Assembly (NCBI GenBank): GCA_018873245.2
Contig: JAEMBT020000009.1
Location: 7,953,288 to 8,017,287, forward strand
Source: Archegozetes longisetosus
Lineage: Eukaryota > Arthropoda > Arachnida > Sarcoptiformes > Trhypochthoniidae
Length of the DNA: 64,000 nucleotides
Direction: 5' to 3'
Part shown: positions 36,260-48,124 of the stretch, piece by piece
How the letters are laid out: the number at the start of each line of letters is the position of its first letter
How positions within the stretch are numbered: position 1 is the first letter of the stretch
Translations under genes and position numbers: made by a program
Notes under the pieces: generated by a model
What the model saw: only the letters and a program-made list of their open reading frames with translations
What the model was told of the DNA's origin: nothing
Databases searched by the model: none

Positions 36260-39200
36260 ATGAATACATTTCTCATATTATTATTTAATGTCTTTTTGAT
36301 ACATCAGTTATCATACGCTGGGATAATTCCGGATAAGGTAATTGTGCTTTTCATTTCTTTCTTTTGAGAATTTTTCTTCGATTTTATTTAAGAATTTTTA
36401 AGAATTCCAGAACTTTTAAGAATTATTGAAAATTTTTGGAAATTTTAAGGAATTTTCTAGAATTTTGAAGAATTTTCGACAGTTTTATTTTAAACAAACT
36501 GATTTGAATTTTTTATTTGATAGAATGTTCGAGCGCCTGGTGATCCAGTAGGAGTTACTATATATTATGAAAATTTGAATTTTGTCAACAGAAAGTTCTT
36601 CGTTGAAGAATTCAAACCTGTTTACGACAACTTGTGGGACATAATCAATCTCGAATTAGTTCCCTACGGAAATACAAGCTATAGTCAAGACACAAATTTC
36701 ACGTGTCCTTATGGTGAAAAGCAATGTTATGCCAATAGAGTTCAGGTATGGTTTTACCATCAGTTTTATTAAGTATTCTTTAAATTGTAGAATAGTTTAA
36801 TGCTCAACTTTGAATTTATTCTCTTCATAAATTAAGAAATTTCTGTTTTAGTTGGTGACAAAATCCATGAATTAAGGATTTATTTAGGCTCATAATTAGG
36901 CTCATACCGAATCCAGTCTTTTGACTATCATTTCAAAGTATTTGAGTCTATCAGTCTTTCCATACTAACTCCATATAGCAGATTGATTGACTACTTCAAA
37001 TTTATAATAGGATTGACTAATTATGATTTAACTTTATTTCAATAAGTGTCAGTTAACATTAGTAGTTATAAAAAATATCTATTTTATATTCAATGTTAAA
37101 TAACAGATTTTAGTTATAGTTTAGTTAGCAATAGACTATAATACGGTCAATAATATAAAAGTCTATTTAATAGCTATTAAGATAGCTATAATTTATGCAT
37201 TAATGTCCTTCGCTATATACTTCCAATTAAGTCAGCTCTTTGAAATTTTACTAGTTCATAAGTCCTGAATAGAGTCCGGAAAAGTCCGGAAATTTCAGAA
37301 GCAAAGTCCTGAATAGAGTCCGGAAATTTCAGAAGCAGAGTCCTGAATAGAGTCCGGAAAAGTCCGGTGATTTCAGAAGCAAAGTTCAGAAAAGTTGGGA
37401 ATATAACATAACTTGATGTCTATTATATCACTAATTATTCATTCTGTTTAAGGCATGTGCTATTGGACTATTTTGGAATTCGTCAAATCCAGAGACATAC
37501 AGGAAGAAAGATACCGCTTTATTCACTCATTGCATATTCAAAAACAGAGAATTTAGTGATATCTATGATTTGGCAGCACATTGCGCAACATTGGACTTAG
37601 TAGATGAATGGCCAGAAATTGATATCTGTCAGAAAACAGATCAAGGAAATGAATTCCTTAATCAAATGAGACAGCAAACTGAACCAATTTCCAATCAACT
37701 GGTCAATGGTCTAGCAGTTGCGATTAATGGAGTCATACAGTCGGATGCTGTTAACAATTTAGTCAAAGCCGTTTGTGATGCCTACCAACCATTAGACGTA
37801 AGACAATTATCTGATATGATGCGAAAGCAATAATTATTTTATGAAACAAGAGAAATGTCCTTATAAGGAGAAATAGAAGAGACAGTCATTTTATCTATTA
37901 ATCAATAAAATTATTATCATATAATTAATGAGCCAGCTAATTAAGGAAACGATTTAACAGTAATATACCGTGATTCCTTCAAAATTTTATTATACAAATT
38001 ACCTTTCTTGTTAAGTTATAACACTATAAAACTTCTATTAAAACAGTCCTATCCTACAATCTAGTCATTAAACATTTGAACAGTATATGACTTCATCACA
38101 ATTAGCTGATAAGATTTTGGACTAAGGTTGAAATTTAGTATTTATTCAAGCTTTCACATAAAGATACCTTGAGCAATAAATAGATTTTGAAATTTAGATC
38201 ATAACTAGAAACATAAGCTAGCCTAACCTAGCTCAGCCTGACCTAACCCAACCTGAAATAATATATGATAATGAAATTCTTAATACATATTAATTTATTG
38301 AATGATAGGGTCAATCAAAACCAGATCGATGTAACAATACTGATAAAGCACCTAAGGTTAAAGTAGCCGTCTACTACGAAACACTCGATTTATCCACACG
38401 TAATTTCTTAACTCGACAAATTGGACCGTTTTATCATGTGATTGAAGATATTGTAGAAATTGATTTGATTCCATACGGAAACACTCAATACGACAACTCG
38501 GCTGGTAGTAACAATTTCAACTGCTCTTCTGGAAATGATCAGTGCATTGCCAACAGAATTCAGGTACCAGAATATTCTTAAAGGACGTTTTAGATAAGAT
38601 GTCAGAATATACTTAAGGGACGTTTTAGATATCAGAATATTCTTAAGGGATGTTTTAGATAAGATATCAGAATGTTCTTTAAAACATTCTTAATACAGCT
38701 ACAACAATATTCTCAAATTCTAAAACAATTTAATTCACAAGACTTCAAATATAATCCTAAAATACTCTCCATTAGGCAATTGTTGTGAATGAATTTCTTT
38801 TGAATCCTCCAAATGGTGACGAAATCGATGGTCCAAGTCGTGCTATCAATTTCATCAGTTGTACGTTTAGCAGCAATCAATGGCAACATGTATACATAGC
38901 TGGAGAACAGTGCTCTAATCTAAAATTGCCAATTGATGATTGGATCCATCTCTTGAGATTAGCTCAAAGTCCAGACAGTGATAACATTTATCTGTCAATG
39001 AAGACCAAAACAGATGCAGTCGGATCTCCGTTAGCATCCGTTCCATTCACAACAATCAATGGCGAGCCGAGTGTTGCCACTCGTAATGATTTCATTCAAG
39101 AAGTTTGTGCGCGATATACGGTATGACTTGTATTAGTTTCTAATTAGCTGAGATATATCTAAACAAAAGCAAACATATTTGCAGGGAACTAAACCAGCCA

Positions 39201-42200
39201 TCTGTACAAAAGTTGATGTCGTTGTCTACTATGAAGCACTTAACCATAAATCGAGAAAATTTATTTTAGAAGAACTCAGACCTGCTTTCAATTATTTCCA
39301 AAATCTAATCAATCTTAGATTGTTACCTGCTGGAAGAGCCACTCTCGTGCCTGGAGAAGGAATCGTATGTCCTGGTGGTAATGAGCAGTGCGATGGAAAT
39401 AAACTTCAGGTTAGATAACTTTCCTATAATAAGATTAGTTTCAATTGTGTTCACTGAAAATTCAATTCAATCGTGTTCACTGAAAATTCAATTCAATCGT
39501 GTTCACTGAAAATTCAATTCAATCGTGTTCACTGAAAATTCAATTCACTGAAAATTCAATTCAATTAAAGGCCTGTACTATTGATTATTTCTGGAACGAT
39601 GGTGCCAATTGGACCGATCCCGTTAGACAAGAAGTCATTGATTTCCTGTATTGTATGTCAAAGAATAAGAATGCAGTCGGTGTTTGGCCGGCAGCAGAAC
39701 AATGCGCTGAGCGGTATATTGAAGTCGATCCATGGTTCACAATACATGCCTGTATGGCTGAAGGCGATGGAAATTCTATTCTTGATGAATATATTCAGGA
39801 AACTCAAAGTGCTGGTTTTAACATCACTGAACTTGGCGTTCCTGTTGTTACTATTGATGGTAATGTTAGTCAGTCTGCTGTTCAGGATTTGATTGCGGCC
39901 GTTTGTGGACATTTTGTAAGTTTTTGTCAATCGGTTGATAATCAATTGAATTAAATTATACAAATTTTCATTAGGACGAAGACCATAAACCCGATCAATG
40001 TTATGTAGGTAAAGCTCCAAAATTAGAGATCGGAGTCTATTACGAATCTTTAAGTGAATTATCAAGAAGATTCGTCTCTTTACAATTGAACCCCTGGTAT
40101 ACGACTATTGAAGAAATGGTCCAAATAGAACTCTTACCTAATGGTAATGTTGATGACTCAAATGGTACTAAAGCGACTGATGGCAAGTGTGCCACAAGAC
40201 AAGATGCTTGCATGGCCAACAAAATTCAGGTATCTATACTGTTTAACACTTAATCATCTATGATGGCAACGAGAATGTTCGCTGTTATGTAGACCTTCTT
40301 GTGATGAGCATCGATTTGTTGCCAAATTTGGCTTTAGATTCATTTTGATAACTATAATGAATATTCTGCAAGTTTCGCAACATCGCCAGTCTTATGATTC
40401 TACAAAAAGCATGACATCACAACACTGGTTGCTATCAACGATTATTTAGCTTTTGAGTGTACATAAAATTATTATTAATATTTTATCATTTAAAGGCTGT
40501 AGTAATCGATGACTATTGGCTTCACGATGACGATGGAGACCAAATCGATGGAAGTATAAGAACTACACAATTCCTATCATGTGTGTTTACTCATCCCAAT
40601 TGGACTAATGATATATACACTGCTGGAAAAGATTGTGCAAACAGTTATCTTCCTAATGATGAATGGAATGATATTCTGCTTGAAGTCGAGAGTGAAATTG
40701 GAGATCAGGTCTATTCTCAAGTACAGCAAAAGACACAAGACTTGAAGAATCAAATTGGATCTGCCAGTTTGCCTTTAGTTCCATGGATTACACTGAATGG
40801 TCGTCATAACTTAAGAATTCAAAATGACTTATTACAGACTGCCTGCGAACTCTATACTGTAATTTGAATGTTATTTTACAATCATTTCTTCTCTTAATCA
40901 ACTTTTCTATACTTAATATAACTTCATAGGGAGACAAACCTTTGGAATGCACTCCTGTCACTGTTGAGATCTATTACGAAACACTTAATCCTCAATCCAG
41001 AAAATTCTTTTTAGAAGAATTGAGACCTACTTTTGAGCACATCAGAGAATCGTTTACTTTTGATTTGATTCCTTTTGGAAGATCTAATATGACTGTCAAT
41101 GGACCAAATGATACAACTTTTGAATGTCCAAATGGAGAGCAACAGTGTCTTGGAAATAAAATTCATGTTAGTTCTCAATATCAAAACTAATTGGTAATTT
41201 GTTTCATTTAGACTGAAATATCTATTTTCCACTTAAGGCTTGTGCTATCAAATACTTCTTCCATGCTGATGAAGATCCAAACAGTCAACAAATCGATGGC
41301 AGAAATCAGACCCTCATGTTCATTTGGTGTATGTACAAGAATGTAGATAATAAACAGATAACTGATGTAGGAGAGAAGTGTGCAAACACTTGGTTTTTTA
41401 ATGATGCATGGGCTTGGAATATTTGGCCCTGTGCTGAAGGAGACGAAGGAAATCAACTAATGAGAGAAATGGGAGCTAGAACTCTCAATCTAGCTGAACC
41501 TTTAGAACATGCTCCTTGGGTTGTTGTCAATGCTGAGAGAAGTGCTCCTGCACAGAATGACTTACAGAAAGTTGTTTGTGATAATCTTTTGGTAATTTTA
41601 AGATCATCTTGCGTAAAAGTTACAATTAGTCAAATATAATAAAGTTTGGTATATTTTCTCATTCTGATAGGGTGATCGTCCAATAGAATGTGCAACACCA
41701 AAAGCACCTAAGGTTAATGTAGAATTACACTATGTCACTGGAGGCACCGCTGATAAGAACTATATCATCAGTGAACTGTATCCATCCTATCGTGATGTTG
41801 AAGAGATCGTTGAGTTGGAAATTGTTCCATTCGGTAATTCCGATGCTATCAAAGGAGATGATGGAAACTGGACCTTTAACTGTCCTAATGGTCCGAATGA
41901 ATGTTTAGGCAATAGAATTCATGTGAGTTATAAATAGAGAATAATTGAAGAGAAATTAGTTTGAAACCATATCATTGATGACATGTAGGCTTGTGTCTAT
42001 TCGTACTATTGGCATAACGACGACGATCCGATCAGCGATAACATGGATATAAACGGAAGGTTGCAGACATTAGACTTTGTAGATTGTTATTTCAAAAACG
42101 GCAATTGGCCGTCAGATCCCTCTAGAGCTGCTGAGCAATGTATTAATAATATATGGATAGACATGTGGCCTACAATAGACCAGTGCGCTCAATCTCCAGA

Positions 42201-45200
42201 AGGAGCCGAACTCTACGCACAACTTCAACAGAAAGTTGACGCACTTTTACCTTCATTGACTTATACTCCTTGGATCACCGTTAATGGCAAACACAGTCGG
42301 GCAGCTGAACTACATCTGACACGAGCTGTTTGTGATGCATATACTGTACGAACGAATGATTAGCTCTAATATAAATAGGTTTAGGTGTTTGATTAGGATT
42401 GAAATATTGTAATTTTTCGTAATTTAGGGAACAGAGAAGCCATGGGCATGTTATGCACCTTTACCACCACTTGTAAAGCCAACAGTTGATATACATTACG
42501 AGCCTCTGAACTCTCAATCACGCTCATTCGTTCTCTCGCAATTGGATCACTTGAAAACACATGTCGATGAAATTACTGATCTAAACATTCTTCCCTATGG
42601 AAGAACTATTAGAAGTAATAGTACTAAAGCCACCTTCAAATGTCCTAACAATGATACTGAATGTCATACTTTCAAACAACATGTAAGCTATCAATAATTC
42701 TCTATTTATGAACTAATTGAAACATTCAAACTATTTCTAGGCTTGTATTATGGACAGATTTTTAAAGAACTATACAGTACAGACATTAGACTTCTTAGTT
42801 TGTGCTTTTGGCGATAACTGGTTGAATGTACCACAAGTGACCGAAGATTGTCTGAATCAGCAATTCGTGGACGTATGGCCTCAAGTCGACGTGTGCGCTA
42901 TGACAGAGGGTGACACTCTTCTCGGTAATCTCGCAGATCAAGTCGCAAATTTGAATCCCAAACTATCACACGTTCCATGGATTGTAATTAATGGAGAACA
43001 CGATCTCCAAGCTGAGAATAATCTCGTACAAGAGATTTGCGATGTTTACTATCCCGTTAGTTACTCTTAGATTGAAATCTATATTCTATTAGATATTCAT
43101 ATGTGATTATTTTATAGATTGATAAACCCCAACAATGTATTCCTGAATTACTACCAGTCGCTATCAACTATGAGAACATGGATCAAACTGTGGCTACATT
43201 TTTCTTGCAACAACTCACTCCTTATTATCAGTATTTGGATGAACTTGGACTTGTCGATCTCCTTCCTTATGGCACCACTACTCGCTCAGGTGGAAGCTTC
43301 ACTTGTCAACAGGGTGATATTCAGTGCAATGCTAACAAAGTCCATGTAATCATAATTTATAGTTTTTGCAGAATTTATCTGTAATTTTCTGATTAGAATT
43401 CATACAGAATTCACGTAATTCTCTGACCAGAATTCACACAGAATTCACGTAATTCTCTGATCAGAATTTATGCAGAATTTATCCGTAAGTTACTGTTCAA
43501 ATGACTAATCAGCTATTTTTCCACAATTGAAGGCGTGTATGATTCACAACTTCTACGATAAAGCAAACCACACACTACCTATTGACATCGATGAGAGTCG
43601 TTTGAAAACTGTTAAGGCCTTCTTGTGTGCCTTCAATAAAAATTTATCTGACCCAATCACTAATGCCGAACAATGTCTTAATGAAGTCTTCGAAGGTGAC
43701 TACTGGAGACTAATTGATGGTTGCGCTCACGGACCTGAAGGAACTGAGCTGTACTCACAATTAGCCGATAAGACCGAGGCATTAGATCCAAAACTAGAAC
43801 ATGTCCCGTGGATTACCATTAACAACACATACAATCACGACTCAGAAACCAATTTTATTCGAACTCTTTGTAATGCATATCCGGTAAGATATCTGCTTAA
43901 ATAAATTGAATTCAATAAGATTCAGCTTGAATTCAATGAGATTCAGCTTCAATTTATTGAGATTTATTCTGAATTCTAACAAAATCTGAAATCGATTTAA
44001 TCCAAAGACCGTCCATCCATCGATATGTTCGACTCTACCGGACGAATCAGTGAATGTAGGACTCTATTATTCAGGTGATGATAATTCACGTAATTGGGTA
44101 GTCAACCATTTAAAGCAATTCTACGTCGATTCGACTCCAACACGAGTGTCATCAATTCAGCAGATAATAAAAACAAGCTTTATTCCATGGGGTACTACTG
44201 TATATAATGGTAATAATACTGATCAACCGTTCACTTGCAATACTGCCAATGAATGCAGTATCAATAGAATACATGTAATTATAATATTCTTTCATTCAAT
44301 TATTCTTATATTTCAATTATTCTTCAATCGATTATTCCCTTACCTTCAATTTACTGTTGACTTCGATTTGAAATACATTTCACTTACCTTCCAATCGTTA
44401 TTCACTCGTTATAGGCCTGTGCAATAGATCAACACTTGAGTGAGCCTAAAGGAGCTCTACATATCGCTGAATTCGTTATATGCTTCTTCAGTCGCAACGA
44501 TTGGAATTCTAATCCCTTTGAGGCTGGCAACGTCTGCTCTAACGAGGTCTGGTTTCTCGATCCCTGGACTCAAATCGAAGTCTGTGCCACTCAAAACGAT
44601 CAGGAGAACATTGATGTCTTCTTGAAAATGCGCGACAAAACATTGACTGCCGGCTCGACTTATTGTACGATATTTTTATTTTTAATAGCTTTTCATAAGT
44701 TTTCATATCATTTGAAAAACTATTCGATATCTTTTAATAACTTTATAAACTCATAACTTGTTTTTCCAATCAGATCCATGGGTTACAGTTAACGACCAGC
44801 ACAGTACATCAGCTGAAAATGACCTGTTATCATCAGTTTGCGATCAATATCCAGTAATTATCAATAATTAATTTTTGATAACAAGTATCTAATCAATATT
44901 AATTAATAGGGAATCAAACCCGATGGCTGTACTGCCTCAACTGGTCCGACAACTACTCCTTCAGGTACAAGTCCCGATACCATCACTTCTTCTTCTCCCT
45001 CCACTGAATCCACTACTACTACTACTACAGTGTCATCTAGCGAACCCACTACTCCTTCTGTACCTCCTACTGAATCCACTACTCCTTCTGTACCTTCTAC
45101 CCAACCCACCACTCCTTCTGTACCTTCTACACAACCCACTACTCCTTCTGTATCTTCTACTGAATCTACTACTCCTCCAATAACTTCTACCGAACCCATT

Positions 45201-45389
45201 TCTACAGTAACCACCAGCGAATCCGTGTCTACAGTAACTGTCAGCGAATCAGCCACAGCACCAGTTACTTCAGTGTCTCCTCCACCTTCATCAACCACAG
45301 GAAATGAGGGAGATGGATCAGGAGCTACTCTTAATATAATTTCGGGCTACTGTCTATTACTATTGTTGTCATTACTTTTATTTGTCTGA
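36260..45389 (+). CDS. Nine-unit GILT-like repeat protein with mucin-like stalk and GPI-type C-terminus
   Basis: Twenty hand-placed exons: 36260-36337; units 1-9 as exon pairs (unit 9 in three exons); tail exon 44910-45389. They sum to 1,953 codons (1,952 aa). Order: signal peptide (MNTFLILLFNVFLIHQLSYA), nine units of ~185-205 aa, a Ser/Thr/Pro stalk (repeats of STEPTTPSV type), then GNEGDGSGATLNIISGYC and a hydrophobic end LLLLLSLLLFV with no polar tail, as in GPI-anchor signals. Each unit begins Y-Y-E-x-L like GILT, where the active-site CXXC should follow, but none has CXXC (e.g. NPQS in unit 5). The later GILT signature C-x-x-G-x-x-x-C-x-x-N-x4-C is kept in most units. So an extracellular, cell-surface, probably non-redox protein is inferred. 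All introns are phase 0 except the last one inside unit 9. I joined unit 1 to unit 2 through a GTAAGA donor at 37798; without it the first unit would end at a stop (37831). Confidence 0.82.
36524..37797 (+). other. GILT-like unit 1
   Basis: Exons 36524-36745 and 37453-37797. The CXXC position reads NFVN (YYENLNFVNRKFF). Signature CPYGEKQCYANRVQAC is complete. Confidence 0.85.
38309..39120 (+). other. GILT-like unit 2
   Basis: Exons 38309-38563 and 38776-39120. YYETLDLSTRNFL replaces the redox motif. The signature's last Cys is lost (CSSGNDQCIANRIQ-AIVV). It is most like unit 4. Confidence 0.85.
39185..39915 (+). other. GILT-like unit 3
   Basis: Exons 39185-39409 and 39571-39915. YYEALNHKSRKFI replaces the redox motif; signature CPGGNEQCDGNKLQAC is complete. 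The intron between the two exons contains a 26-bp minisatellite. Confidence 0.85.
39435..39567 (+). repeat. 26-bp minisatellite in GILT unit-3 intron
   Basis: About four units of TCGTGTTCACTGAAAATTCA plus ATTCAA, ending just before the acceptor TTAAAG. Confidence 0.9.
39975..40858 (+). other. GILT-like unit 4
   Basis: Exons 39975-40229 and 40496-40858. YYESLSELSRRFV replaces the redox motif. The signature is degenerate (CATRQDACMANKIQ-AVVI), with the last Cys lost as in unit 2. Confidence 0.85.
40930..41591 (+). other. GILT-like unit 5
   Basis: Exons 40930-41166 and 41238-41591. YYETLNPQSRKFF has NPQS where CPDC-type sequence is expected. Signature CPNGEQQCLGNKIHAC is complete. Confidence 0.87.
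41671..42345 (+). other. GILT-like unit 6
   Basis: Exons 41671-41922 and 41989-42345. HYVTGGTADKNYI is strongly diverged at the redox site. Signature CPNGPNECLGNRIHAC is complete. Confidence 0.85.
42428..43055 (+). other. GILT-like unit 7
   Basis: Exons 42428-42682 and 42741-43055. HYEPLNSQSRSFV at the redox site. The signature is partly altered (CPNNDTECHTFKQHAC, Asn lost). It has the shortest second exon (105 codons). Confidence 0.85.
43118..43883 (+). other. GILT-like unit 8
   Basis: Exons 43118-43345 and 43533-43883. NYENMDQTVATFF at the redox site; signature CQQGDIQCNANKVHAC is complete. The intron has an ACAGAATTCACGTAATTCTC direct repeat. Confidence 0.85.
44008..44853 (+). other. GILT-like unit 9 (source of the later duplicates)
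   Basis: Exons 44008-44274, 44415-44664 and 44774-44853. It is the only unit with an extra intron (phase 1, donor GTACGA). YYSGDDNSRNWV at the redox site; signature C-NTANECSINRIHAC lacks the Gly. It is nearly identical to the three cassettes at 46-49 kb, introns included. Confidence 0.85.
44910..45389 (+). other. Mucin-like stalk and GPI-signal exon
   Basis: One 160-codon exon opening GIKPDGCTASTGPTTTPS. It continues in imperfect 8-9-residue repeats (PTTPSVPSTQ, STESTTPPITSTE), rich in potential O-glycosylation sites. It ends in a short Gly-rich spacer and a hydrophobic C-terminus. A second copy is at 49403-50011. Confidence 0.85.
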
Positions 45390-45861
45390 ACTAAATGTTT
45401 CGATTATAATTAGATAGTCTCTTAAGTCATTTGAAAAAGAAATTCAATTCTAAACAGAGCTCAAGCTTTATCATAAGATTGTGCAGAAAAATTAATAAAT
45501 TGTTTTGGTCTGAATTATAATTTGTTTCAATTTTGGTCTATTTTAATAATAAGTACTGACTAAATAAGTATTTCTTAACTATTAGTTTAATGAATCTATT
45601 TGAAAGATCATTAACTAAGTGGGCTATTTCTCTATTAGTTATGGCTCAGATAACTCGCTATGAATCAATATAATCTATCGTGTATATAGAAAATTGTTGA
45701 ACGTGTTATTCACTGCTAAGCTTACACTAGTCCCGTAGCCTAACTTTTGGTCTAGGGCTGAAAGTTGAATATTGAGTTGTTGAGGCAAACTCGTGTTCAC
45801 ATGAAAATATCTGCTCACTTGTTTTAAAACAACGATAAACAATCGACTGATGAATCAAATA
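45390..45861 (+). repeat. Duplicated 3' flank of the GILT gene, copy 1
   Basis: About 470 bp directly after the stop, near-identical by eye to 50012-50484 (shared TTTCGATTATAATTAGATAG, AACTAAGTGGGCTATTTCTC and GATGAATCAAATATA). Here it runs straight into stalk coding sequence at about 45862-45868, marking a duplication breakpoint. Confidence 0.85.
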
Positions 45862-46932
45862 TACTTCAAAGTGACTTCTACTGAATCTATTACTTCTTCT
45901 GTATCTCCTACTGAACCCACAACTCCTTCCATATCTTCTACCGAACCCACTAGTCCCCCAGTGTCTTCTACCGAATCCACTACTTCTACTGTATCTTCTA
46001 CCGAACTCATTTCTACAGTAACTGACAGCGAACCAGCTACAGCATCAGTTTCTTCAGTGTCTCCTGATGATTCAGTAAATGTAGGACTTTATTACTCGGG
46101 TGATGATAATTCAAGTAATTGGGTAATCAGTCAATTGAAGCAGTTCTATGTGGAATCGCCTACAACACGAGCGACATCGATTCAGGAAATGATAAAAACG
46201 AGTTTTATTCCATGGGGTAGTACTGTATATGATGCTAATAATACTGATCAACCGTTTACTTGCAATGGTGCCAATGAATGCAATATCAATAGAATACATG
46301 TAATTATACTATTCTCTCATTTAATTATTCTTATATTTCGTTTATTCTTCAATCTATTATTCTCTTACCGTCAATTTACTGTTGACTTAGATTTAAAATA
46401 CTTTCACTTAACTTCCAATCGTTATTCACTCATTATAGGCCTGTGCAATAGATCAACACTTGAGTGAACCTGAAGGACCTCTACATATAGCTCAATTCGT
46501 TATTTGCTTCTTCAGTCGCAATGATTGGAATACTGATCCCTTTGAGACTGGCAACGTCTGCGCTAACGAGGTCTGGTTTCTTGATCCCTGGCCTCAAATC
46601 GAAGTCTGTGCCACTCAAAACACTCAGGACAATATTGATGTTTACTTGAAGATGCGCGACAAAACATTGATTGCAGGCCCGACTTATCGTACGATATTTA
46701 TGTTTTTAATAGCATTTCATAAGTTTTCATATCATTTGAAAAACCATTCGATATCGTTAATAACTCTATAAACTCATAACTTGTTTTTGCAATCAGATCC
46801 ATGGGTTACATTGAACGATCAGCACAGTACATCAGCTGAAAACGATCTCTTATCATCAGTTTGCGATCAATATCCAGTAACTACCAATAATTCATTTCTG
46901 ATAACAAGTATCTAATCAATATCAATTAATAG

Positions 46933-48068
46933 GGAATCAAACCCGATGGCTGTACTGCCACAACTGGTCCGACAACTACTCCTTCAGGTAAAAGTCCCGA
47001 TACCATCCCTTCCTCTTCTTCTTCCTCCACTGAATCCACTACTTTTACTACTCTAGTATCTTGTACTGAACCTACTGAACCTACTACTCTTCCAGTGTCT
47101 TCTAGCGAACCCACTACTCCTTCTGTATCTTCTACCCAACTCACTACTTATTCTGTATCTTCTACTTAATTTACTACTCCTCCAATAACTTCTACCGAAC
47201 TCATTTTTACAGTAACTGCCAGTGAACCAGCTACAGCATCAGTTTCTTCAGTGTCTCCTGATGATTCAGTAAATGTAGGACTTTATTACTCGGGTGATGA
47301 TAATTCAAGTAATTGGGTAATCAGTCAATTGAAGCAGTTCTATGTGGAATCGCCTACAACACGAGCGATATCAATTCAGGAAATGATAAAAACGAGTTTT
47401 ATTCCATGGGGTAGTACTATTTATAATGGTAATAATACTGATCAACCGTTCACTTGCAATGGTGCCAATGAATGCAGTATCAATAGAATACATGTAATTA
47501 TATTATTCTTTCGTTCAATTATTTTTATTTCATTTATTCTTCAATCCATTATTCCCTTACCTTCAATTTACTGTTGACTTCGATTTGAAATACTTTCACT
47601 TAACTTCCAATCGTTATTCACTCATTATAGGCCTGTGCAATAGATCAACACTTGAGTGAACCTGAAGGACCTCTACATATCGCTCAATTCATTATATGCT
47701 TCTTCAGTCGCAATGATTGGAATACTGATCCCTTTGAGACTGGCAACGTCTGCGCTAACGAGGTCTGGTTTCTTGATCCCTGGCCTCAAATCGAAGTCTG
47801 TGCCACTCAAAACACTCAGGACAATATTGATGTTTACTTGAAGATGCGCGACAAAACATTGATTGCAGGCCCGACTTATTGTACGATATTTATGTTTTTA
47901 ATAGCATTTCATAAGTTTTCATATCATTTGAAAAACCATTCGATATCGTTAATAACTCTATAAACTCATAACTTGTTTTTGCAATCAGATCCATGGGTTA
48001 CATTGAACGATCAGCACAGTACATCAGCTGAAAACGATCTCTTATCATCAGTTTGCGATCAATATCCA
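46933..48068 (+). repeat. GILT/stalk cassette 2 of a ~1.2-kb tandem array
   Basis: Introns as well as exons match cassettes 1 and 3 almost base for base (GATCAACACTTGAGTGAACC; CATGGGTTACATTGAACGAT), so the array is young. It carries the TAA nonsense codon within the stalk. Confidence 0.8.
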
Positions 48069-48124
48069 GTAACTACCAATAATTCATATCTGATAACAAG
48101 TATCTAATCAATATCAATTAATAG

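Noticed and set aside
37798..37833. A stop codon ending the GILT gene after its first unit
   Set aside because: A GTAAGA donor at 37798 sits where every other unit has its donor, and the next acceptor (38308) opens with GQSKPDRC, the same kind of linker as in later units. Kept as an alternative end only.
44903..45298. Minus-strand Val/Gly/Glu-rich frame opposite the stalk (also 48118-48360 and 49396-49920)
   Set aside because: Antisense of the Thr/Ser/Pro repeats; regular composition makes long stop-free antisense frames. The sense frame has splice sites and a GPI-type end.
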